Origin: CAZTWC01 sp964617105 [NCBI: uncultured Myxococcia bacterium]
Lineage (GTDB): Bacteria; CAZTWC01
DNA length: 12,846 bases
NCBI GenBank assembly: GCA_964617105.1
Contig: CAZTWC010000008.1
Location: forward strand, 1-12,846
Direction: 5' to 3'
Shown here: positions 7,689 to 12,846 of the stretch, piece after piece
How positions within the stretch are numbered: the stretch's first letter is position 1
How the letters are laid out: each line of letters starts with the position of its first letter
Translations under genes and position numbers: made by a program
Notes under the pieces: generated by a model
What the model saw: only the letters and a program-made list of their open reading frames with translations
Told to the model about the DNA's origin: nothing
Database searches by the model: none

Positions 7689-7769
7689 AAATATTTCCTT
7701 ATATGGGTAATTAAAAATTCACGTGCAATTTTTTTGTTTTTGGAATGCACAATGGTATAGTTGCCAGAA

Positions 7770-7797
7770 ATTATATCATTTTAATTTTTTTTTTCCA
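7770..7797 (-). promoter_or_regulatory. Candidate promoter for the leftward CGGC gene
   Basis: On the minus strand TGGAAA (7792-7797, 4 of 6 consensus) is followed after 16 bp by a perfect TATAAT (7770-7775). The predicted leader before ATG 7688 would be about 75 nt. The -35 hexamer is the same six bases used by the rightward candidate promoter. This is a pattern match only. Confidence 0.3.
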
Positions 7798-7819
7798 TTT
7801 ATTTTGTTAAAATTATAAT
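7792..7819 (+). promoter_or_regulatory. Candidate promoter for the gene at 7891
   Basis: TTTCCA (7792-7797, 4 of 6 consensus) and a perfect TATAAT (7814-7819) are separated by 16 bp. The predicted leader would be about 65 nt before ATG 7891. This is a pattern match only, in AT-rich DNA where such matches arise easily. Confidence 0.35.
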
Positions 7820-7890
7820 GACAGTTTTCGTCAGAGAATTAACATCGTATTGAATAGACATCTGGATTTACGGCATAATGGAGGCTTAGG

Positions 7891-8571
7891 ATGGGAATAA
7901 AAAACCAAAATATTTTTATTATCATGGCGGTTATGTTCTCTCTGTTTATATTTTGGCTGATTTTGGCCGATAATCAACCGCCAGAAAAAGACCAGATTGG
8001 TTTTGATGCCAATAAAAACCAAACCGGAGAAAAAGTTACCCAGCAGGAGCAAAATCGACTAAAGAAACTAAAGCAACAACAAAAGTTGGTTAAATCTCTA
8101 TCCAGACTTTTTCCCTCTACCAAAGATGAAAAAAAGGAGAAAGGGGGGAGTTACCCAAAATCTCTCCCAGAGCCACATGCTGTGCCCAAAGAGGAGGAAT
8201 CCTATCAGGCTGATAATGATGATAACAGAGAACCTTCTCCATACAGTCGCCGGAAGAAAGTGCTATCTCTTTATCCGGATGATTTTCAAGAAGAAGTCAG
8301 CCAGATGCGAGATATTTTTTTGGAGGAGGGGATGGACCCCGATCAGGCTGATAAAATTTTGACCAGCCCCGACCCGCAGATTTTTAAAAAAATTATGAGT
8401 CCAAAAATGCTCAATCAATTTCAATCAATGGTGGATAATTTCAAGCGGCTGCCTTCGGTGATAAAGCACAACACCAGGGTTTTTAATCCCGAAATTCTCC
8501 ACCCAATTCCTGTGCTGCCTCCGCCTGATGGAGATAACTCTGTAAAAGATTATAGCCAGGATTCCCGGTAA
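7891..8571 (+). CDS. Unrecognised protein with N-terminal membrane anchor
   Basis: I do not recognise this 226-residue protein. A strong ribosome site, GGAGG, stands 6 nt before the ATG. One hydrophobic helix at about 8-25 (IFIIMAVMFSLFIFWLIL) has no lipoprotein Cys or obvious cleavage site after it, so it is probably a membrane anchor. Next come a Lys/Gln-rich, probably coiled-coil stretch (about 50-75) and a low-complexity Glu/Lys/Pro/Ser linker (about 76-120). A more ordered helical segment (about 124-190) has alternating acidic and hydrophobic residues, with FQEEVSQMRDIFLEEGMDPD and IFKKIMSPKMLNQFQSMVDN. The C-terminus is Pro-rich (PIPVLPPP). Together these suggest a stalked protein with a small helical domain held away from the membrane. 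It lies 128 nt upstream of clpX. Start, anchor and coding status look sound; function is unknown. Confidence 0.75.
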   Translation: MGIKNQNIFIIMAVMFSLFIFWLILADNQPPEKDQIGFDANKNQTGEKVTQQEQNRLKKLKQQQKLVKSLSRLFPSTKDEKKEKGGSYPKSLPEPHAVPKEEESYQADNDDNREPSPYSRRKKVLSLYPDDFQEEVSQMRDIFLEEGMDPDQADKILTSPDPQIFKKIMSPKMLNQFQSMVDNFKRLPSVIKHNTRVFNPEILHPIPVLPPPDGDNSVKDYSQDSR

Positions 8572-8699
8572 TTTATGCGGGCTTGAATTGCCATCAGGTA
8601 AAAAAAATCTTGCAAATTTAATATGGTTGATAGAATATTTAACTCTTTTACTTGCTCCAGATTGGAATGCAAAGGATCAATACCCGAAGGTTGAAAACA
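8572..8699 (+). promoter_or_regulatory. Leader of clpX with a weak promoter candidate
   Basis: This gap holds a possible promoter, TTGCAA (8610-8615) and TAGAAT (8631-8636, 5 of 6), with a short 15-bp spacing. The ribosome site GAAGG (8686-8690) lies 9 nt before ATG 8700. I see no terminator hairpin after the upstream gene, so read-through into clpX is possible. Confidence 0.3.
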
Positions 8700-9935
8700 A
8701 TGAAAAGAAAGAAAGATAATATTTGTTGCTCCTTTTGCGGAAAAAACAAATCAGAAGCTAACCGTATTATTGTGGGCCCCAATGTCCATATCTGTGATGA
8801 ATGTATCCATATTTGCAGTGAGATAATTGATGAAGAAACTTCTAATGGCGAAGATCACGCAACTTTTGACAAAATTCCCCGGCCCAAAGAGATAAAAACT
8901 ATTTTGGATGAGTACGTTATTGGCCAGGATAAGACAAAAAAGATACTCTCGGTAGCGGTTTACAACCATTATAAACGGATTTTATCTTTAGAGAGCACCC
9001 AGGGCGTGGAGGTGTCAAAGAGCAATATCTTGTTAATTGGTCCTCCCGGTGTGGGTAAAACTTTGCTGGCTGAAACTTTAGCCAAGATATTAAAGGTCCC
9101 CTTTGCCATTGCCGATGCCACCACCTTGACCGAGGCTGGTTATGTCGGTGAAGATGTGGACAATATTGTTCAGAACCTGCTTCATTCCTCTACCGATATT
9201 CCGGAAGCAGCCTGTCGGGGGATAATATATATCGATGAGATCGACAAAATAGCGCGCAAATCGGGAGATATACAATCTGCCACTCGAGATGTATCGGGTG
9301 AAGGAGTTCAGCAGGCGCTGCTGAAAATAATTGAGGGAACAAAAGTTAATGTGGCTCCCTGGGGCGCCCGAAAATATAAACAGAACGAATTGGTGGAAAT
9401 AGATACCACCAATATTCTTTTTATTTGTGGAGGCGCTTTCACCGGGTTGGACAAAATTATCAAAAACCGAATTGACTCCTCCACCATAGGTTTCGGGGTA
9501 AAAATTAGCGGTATCAAGAAAAAAAACATTGGGGAAACTCTGGAAAAGATTGAGGCGGAAGACCTGTTGCGCTGTGGATTGATCCCCGAGTTTATAGGTA
9601 GGTTACCCATAATCGCCACCATTTCCGAATTGACCGGAGAAGACCTGGTGGAAATTTTAGTTAAACCTCGAAATTCCCTGGTAAAACAGTACCAAACTCT
9701 TTTTGAAATGGAAAATGTCAAATTGACTTTTGATAAAAGGGCTTTGGATGCGGTGGCGCAAAAGGCGATGCTGTTGCAATCCGGCGCCCGTGGTCTCAGG
9801 TCGGTTTTGGAGAATACCATGTTGGATATTATGTATTCCGTGCCTTTTCAAAAGGGGGTTAAGGAGTGTATTATCCATGAAGATGTGATAACCAAAGGAT
9901 TGAAACCAGAAGTAATTTTTGATGTCAATAAATAG
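8700..9935 (+). CDS. clpX: ATP-dependent Clp protease ATP-binding subunit ClpX
   Basis: This 411-residue AAA+ unfoldase feeds tagged proteins to ClpP or remodels them alone. The N-terminal zinc-binding domain has Cys10, Cys13, Cys32 and Cys35 (CSFCGK and ICDEC). Walker A GPPGVGKT is at 114-121, the pore-1 loop GYVGED follows, and Walker B is IIYIDEID. The ClpP-docking IGF loop is intact (STIGFGVK), as are the arginine-finger region EFIGRLP and the sensor II motif GARGLR. So the protein should bind ClpP and hydrolyse ATP. The usually strongly conserved pore-entrance RKH loop (GGRKHP) reads GARKYK here, replacing the His with Tyr. The ATG at 8700 is chosen for the GAAGG site 9 nt upstream and for the usual N-terminal length; a TTG at 8652 would add 16 unusual residues. 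No clpP or tig gene lies upstream, unlike in most bacteria. Confidence 0.97.
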   Translation: MKRKKDNICCSFCGKNKSEANRIIVGPNVHICDECIHICSEIIDEETSNGEDHATFDKIPRPKEIKTILDEYVIGQDKTKKILSVAVYNHYKRILSLESTQGVEVSKSNILLIGPPGVGKTLLAETLAKILKVPFAIADATTLTEAGYVGEDVDNIVQNLLHSSTDIPEAACRGIIYIDEIDKIARKSGDIQSATRDVSGEGVQQALLKIIEGTKVNVAPWGARKYKQNELVEIDTTNILFICGGAFTGLDKIIKNRIDSSTIGFGVKISGIKKKNIGETLEKIEAEDLLRCGLIPEFIGRLPIIATISELTGEDLVEILVKPRNSLVKQYQTLFEMENVKLTFDKRALDAVAQKAMLLQSGARGLRSVLENTMLDIMYSVPFQKGVKECIIHEDVITKGLKPEVIFDVNK

Positions 9936-11055
9936 TAAAAAAGAGGAACAAATAGTTATAGTCGGCGCGGGAATTGCCGGTGCGGCTGCTGCTTATTTCT
10001 TATCCAAAACTGGCTTTAAGCATATTGTGGTGCTGGAAAAGGAGAAGTTAGCCGGAGTTCATGCCACCGGCCGCAACGCCGCCTTTGCCCGGGCTGCTAT
10101 CAATGACCGGGTAAATTGCCGGTTGGCGGTGGCCGGGAAATATTTTTTTCAAAATCCCTCTCCTGATTTTCCTATGCCTATCAATTACAACCCCATGGGC
10201 TTGATTACTCTCCACGGCCTGGACCGGGAGGAAAAAATCAAGGCCCAGGTGGCTATGAATCAGGAGCATGGCCTGAAAAGAGAGTTGATCTCCTGGGCAA
10301 AAGCCTGTCAATTATTTCCTCTTTTGCCAGGGCAGGACCAGGAATTTGTTGCCACCTTATGTCCCACTGACGGTGACCTGGATGTAAACAATCTTTTACA
10401 GGGTTTTCTAAAAGGAGCCCGGCAAAAAGGGGCTAAAGTAATTTTTAAGGCGGAAGTTGAGAACATTGTGAAGCAAAATCAGCGGGTAACTGCAGTTATA
10501 GCCGGGGGAAAACAGTTTCCTTGCCAGGTGTTGATCAATGCCGCCGGAGCCTGGGCTGGAAAACTCGGTCAGATGGCCGGGGCTTTTGCGGTACCACTCA
10601 ATACTTGCCGGCGTCATTTGCTGATGATCAAGGATGATAAGCAGTCTACCCAGGGGCTGCCCATGGTCTGGAATGAGGCCAGTGGGGTTTATTTGAAGCC
10701 GGAGAGCGGAGGCTTTTTACTTAGCCCCTGCGATCAAGAGGAGATAGAACCCTGCGACTCACCAGTGGACCAAAAGATGGTGGAGGGAGCGGTTGCCAAG
10801 GGGATAAACCATTTTCCAGCCCTGCATACTTATTCACTGGTGCGGGCCTGGTCTGGAATTAGGACTCTAACTCCTGACGAACGCTTTGTGGTTGGACCCG
10901 ATCCAAAGGTAGAGGGCTTCTATTGGCTGGCCGGGCTGGGAGGGCACGGAGTGACAGTATCGCCAGCAATTGGTTCTCTGCTAACCGCTATAATCCTGGG
11001 CCGGGAAGATAAGAAATTAGCCGTCAGGCTGGCGCCCAATCGGTTTGCATTATAA
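9922..11055 (+). CDS. FAD-dependent oxidoreductase of the DAO family, DauA/DadA-like (D-amino-acid dehydrogenase type)
   Basis: This 377-residue flavoprotein probably oxidises an amine or a D-amino acid to the imino acid. The FAD Rossmann motif [10 protein letters not shown] is at 11-20, followed by [10 protein letters not shown] (48-57), a segment shared with D-arginine dehydrogenase. [18 protein letters not shown] and [17 protein letters not shown] match the DAO-family middle region. The C-terminal [16 protein letters not shown] and [11 protein letters not shown] segments are the usual substrate and FAD-binding end. There is no signal peptide or membrane helix, so the protein is cytosolic and its electron acceptor is unknown. 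The start codon lies 14 nt inside clpX, preceded by a weak AGAAG, so translation is probably coupled to clpX. Substrate specificity cannot be read from the sequence; D-arginine itself is only one possibility. Confidence 0.87.
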   Translation: MSINSKKEEQIVIVGAGIAGAAAAYFLSKTGFKHIVVLEKEKLAGVHATGRNAAFARAAINDRVNCRLAVAGKYFFQNPSPDFPMPINYNPMGLITLHGLDREEKIKAQVAMNQEHGLKRELISWAKACQLFPLLPGQDQEFVATLCPTDGDLDVNNLLQGFLKGARQKGAKVIFKAEVENIVKQNQRVTAVIAGGKQFPCQVLINAAGAWAGKLGQMAGAFAVPLNTCRRHLLMIKDDKQSTQGLPMVWNEASGVYLKPESGGFLLSPCDQEEIEPCDSPVDQKMVEGAVAKGINHFPALHTYSLVRAWSGIRTLTPDERFVVGPDPKVEGFYWLAGLGGHGVTVSPAIGSLLTAIILGREDKKLAVRLAPNRFAL

Positions 11056-11435
11056 TGAATGTAATACAGGAACACAAAAACCAGGTAGAGCATTTTGCCA
11101 TCAGAGATGATGGCATTTTGTTTATTAAGGGTAAAGGATCGCTTACTTCCCAAGAGATGGCCAGAGAAAAGGCAGAGATAACTCACCGGTTGGCCGCCCT
11201 TTATCCGGGACAAGTAAATTTACTCATTGATCTGAGTGAAGCGGGACTTCCTGCTCTCGGTGCCCAGAGAGTGCTCTCCAACGCCGTAACCGGGGAAAAA
11301 TTTGGCAAAATCGCTTTTTTCGGCCCGAAAGGCTGGCTACTGAAATTGGCCAGCACCGCCCTAAAATTGGTTCGAAAAAAGGAGATCAAAATTTTTAAAG
11401 AAGAGTCAGAAGCTCTTCAGTGGTTGAAGGGCTAA
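11055..11435 (+). CDS. STAS/SpoIIAA-like small protein
   Basis: This 126-residue cytosolic protein has a beta-alpha pattern like the SpoIIAA-like/STAS group. LFIKGKGSL is an early strand, and VNLLIDLSEAG (about 54-64) is the core strand and loop. IAFFGPKGWLLKLASTALK, followed by EIKIFKEESEALQWLKG, is the typical C-terminal end of this group. No Ser is obvious at the phosphorylation position of true anti-sigma antagonists (the loop reads SEAGLPALGAQR), so a phospho-switch is uncertain. The ATG overlaps the TAA of the oxidoreductase in TAATG, which points to reinitiation and a shared role or at least shared expression. It is the last gene before the convergent S1-type gene, only 18 nt away. The family call is moderate; the role is unknown. 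Confidence 0.7.
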   Translation: MNVIQEHKNQVEHFAIRDDGILFIKGKGSLTSQEMAREKAEITHRLAALYPGQVNLLIDLSEAGLPALGAQRVLSNAVTGEKFGKIAFFGPKGWLLKLASTALKLVRKKEIKIFKEESEALQWLKG

Positions 11436-11453
11436 CCTTCAGGAGTTATTGGC

Positions 11454-12846
11454 CTACAACTTTTTCTTTTTCAGGAGATCCCCAAAGGAGCCCATCGACT
11501 GAGTATCCTCGCCTTTTTTTTGGTATTTAGCCACCTGGTCATCCTCTTGTTTTTGTTCTGAGCCGGTGCTCAGGGAGAGTTTTATTTTTTGATCTTCGCC
11601 AATGGCTAATATTTTTGCATCTAAGGCGGTACCGGGGCAAAAGACTTTTTTGTGATCCTGTCCATCCTGAAGATTCATCTCCGATTTGTGAATCAGTCCG
11701 CTGCTGCGGGGTGGGATGCGCACAAAGACACCAAAATCCACCACTTTTTCCACCGTAACCTGCACCAGATTTCCTACCTCGATTGGAGTAGCGCCATCGT
11801 TTTGAAGGGGAGCCCGCAGAGATATCCGTTTCTGTCCATCATAAACTTCACCAATTTGCACCTCTATCTTCTGGCCCTGATTGAAAAAATCGCTGGGATG
11901 CCTCAATTTTTCCCTCGCCATTATGGAGGTTTCAGAGATATGTAATAGGCCATCCACCCCCGGCTCCAGTTCTACAAACACGCCAAAATTGGTGATCCGA
12001 ACTACTGTTCCTTCCACCGTGTCGCCGGGAAGATAGCGCTCCGCCGCCATTTCCCAGGGGTCCTGCATCAATTGTTTTAGTCCCAGGGATATCCGATCGG
12101 ATTCCACATCGAATTCTAATATTTCCACCTCGATCTCCTGGCCTACCGTTACTATCTCTTCTGGATTTTCTACCCGGCTAAATGACATTTGTGAGACGTG
12201 CAACAGTCCCTGTAGGCCACCTAAGTCGATAAAAGCGCCAAAGGGCCGTATGGAAACCACTTTTCCTTTTATGTGGTCCCCTTTTTTCAGGTCCATCCGC
12301 AACTGGCTAGCCTTTTTTTTCTCCTCCTCCTCCAAAATTAAACGCCTGGAAACAACGATATTTTTCATATCACCTTCCATCCGGGTAATCCGGAAAGCAT
12401 AATTTTGTCCCAAATGGATATCTGGATCTTCGCAGTAGTGGAGTTGGATCTGGGAGATGGGGCAGAAAGCCTTGAAACCGGACAGATTGATTTCCAGTCC
12501 CCCTTTGATCACTTGCGCCACTTTTCCCTCCATGGGAATCCTGTTGCTGTAAGCATCCTGGATAAATTCGCGGGCGGCCTTGCCCTTGGCCAACTTGCGG
12601 GATAGAATCGCTATTCCGTCGCGAGAGGAGGGAGTCAACACAAATAGTTCGACCGAATCACCTATAGAGTAAGGGAGTTTCCCCTCTTCATCCAGAAGTT
12701 CCTCCAGGTTTACCTGCCCTTCACTTTTACCCCCCAGATTGACAAAGGCTACCTCCCGGCTAATTTTCATGATATTCCCGGTAACGGTCTGGCCGGCGCT
12801 CAATTTAAATCCCTGGCCAGAGGGCATGGTGTCCTCCAGCATCTGG
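11454..12846 (-). CDS. rpsA: S1 RNA-binding domain protein, rpsA-like (30S ribosomal protein S1 or paralogue), 5' partial
   Basis: Five S1 repeats are visible, counted from an in-frame ATG at 12842: about 14-84, 102-168, 188-257, 272-343 and 356-425. The third and fourth have the best S1 signatures (GKVVSIRPFGAFIDL...GLLHVSQ and GTVVRITNFGVFVELEPGVDGLLHIS). The first two are divergent, as in ribosomal S1, where they bind the ribosome and S2. The C-terminus is charged and ends in GSFGDLLKKKKL. The ATG at 12842 is not preceded by a ribosome site within the window, and the frame stays open to the edge. The true start is therefore probably a few to a few dozen residues outside. Canonical S1 of Gram-negative bacteria has six repeats, so this may be a five-repeat S1 or a second S1 paralogue. 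It binds mRNA or assists translation initiation. Confidence 0.85.
   Translation of the reverse strand, partial: QMLEDTMPSGQGFKLSAGQTVTGNIMKISREVAFVNLGGKSEGQVNLEELLDEEGKLPYSIGDSVELFVLTPSSRDGIAILSRKLAKGKAAREFIQDAYSNRIPMEGKVAQVIKGGLEINLSGFKAFCPISQIQLHYCEDPDIHLGQNYAFRITRMEGDMKNIVVSRRLILEEEEKKKASQLRMDLKKGDHIKGKVVSIRPFGAFIDLGGLQGLLHVSQMSFSRVENPEEIVTVGQEIEVEILEFDVESDRISLGLKQLMQDPWEMAAERYLPGDTVEGTVVRITNFGVFVELEPGVDGLLHISETSIMAREKLRHPSDFFNQGQKIEVQIGEVYDGQKRISLRAPLQNDGATPIEVGNLVQVTVEKVVDFGVFVRIPPRSSGLIHKSEMNLQDGQDHKKVFCPGTALDAKILAIGEDQKIKLSLSTGSEQKQEDDQVAKYQKKGEDTQSMGSFGDLLKKKKL

Larger units (their letters stand above)
7689..7890. other. AT-rich divergent intergenic region
   Basis: About 200 bp separate the leftward CGGC gene from the rightward gene at 7891. 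The region has long T runs (7725-7740 and 7781-7794) and two perfect TATAAT hexamers facing opposite ways. It also carries the ribosome sites AAGGA (minus strand, 7696-7700) and GGAGG (plus strand, 7880-7884). I see no gene or RNA here. A weak TGCAC/GTGCA inverted repeat (about 7713-7750) lies in the leader of the leftward gene. Confidence 0.6.

Noticed and set aside
8652-8699. TTG start for clpX giving 16 extra residues
   Set aside because: It has no ribosome site, and the added residues do not resemble ClpX N-termini; ATG 8700 has GAAGG at a suitable distance.
9308-9820. Long open frame (170 codons) on the minus strand inside clpX
   Set aside because: It is fully antisense to a gene with complete ClpX motifs and has no recognisable protein pattern, so it is a by-product of codon usage.
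11425-11441. Small inverted repeat TGAAGG/CCTTCA around the stop codon of the STAS-like gene as a terminator
   Set aside because: The stem is only 6 bp and is followed by no T run on either strand, so it is too weak to call.
1-12846. tRNA, rRNA, CRISPR array, insertion sequence or phage genes
   Set aside because: I saw no cloverleaf-like sequence, no regularly spaced repeats, and no transposase, integrase or phage protein on either strand.

Overview
The window holds ten protein-coding loci (one of them broken by a frameshift) and no RNA gene, CRISPR array or insertion sequence that I can support. Base composition is moderate and even across the coding regions, with very AT-rich gaps. The organism looks like a Gram-negative, probably anaerobic bacterium. 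A membrane-anchored SurA/PpiD-type chaperone implies an inner membrane facing a periplasm, and the first operon encodes oxygen-sensitive Fe-S/flavin electron-transfer proteins. The PpiD and S1-type sequences remind me of deltaproteobacterial lineages (Desulfobacterota, Myxococcota and relatives). That is an impression, not a phylogenetic result.

Positions 1-4284 (+) are the 3' part of a redox operon. It holds a NuoF-GltD fusion (5' end outside the window), a NuoG/HydA-type multi-cluster ferredoxin with a Cys-rich tail, and a GltB2-type FMN-binding glutamate-synthase-family protein that lacks a glutaminase domain. Together they could form a soluble multi-flavin, multi-Fe-S complex that links NADH, NADPH and ferredoxin. 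The FMN protein would be either an amino-acid-forming module or a further redox module. This is the most interesting system in the window. A GC-rich hairpin at 4299-4318 separates it from the convergent genes.

Positions 4323-7688 (-) hold, in transcription order, a frameshifted CGGC-domain gene, a ppiD-like membrane-anchored peptidyl-prolyl isomerase, and a LeuA/homocitrate-synthase-family acyltransferase without a regulatory domain. An AT-rich divergent intergenic region (7689-7890) separates this group from the rightward genes.

Positions 7891-11435 (+) hold an unrecognised membrane-anchored protein, then clpX, a DauA/DadA-like FAD oxidoreductase overlapping the end of clpX, and a small STAS/SpoIIAA-like protein that starts on the stop codon of the oxidoreductase. 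No clpP or tig lies next to clpX. Positions 11454-12846 (-) hold most of an S1-domain (rpsA-like) gene with five visible S1 repeats, cut by the right window edge.
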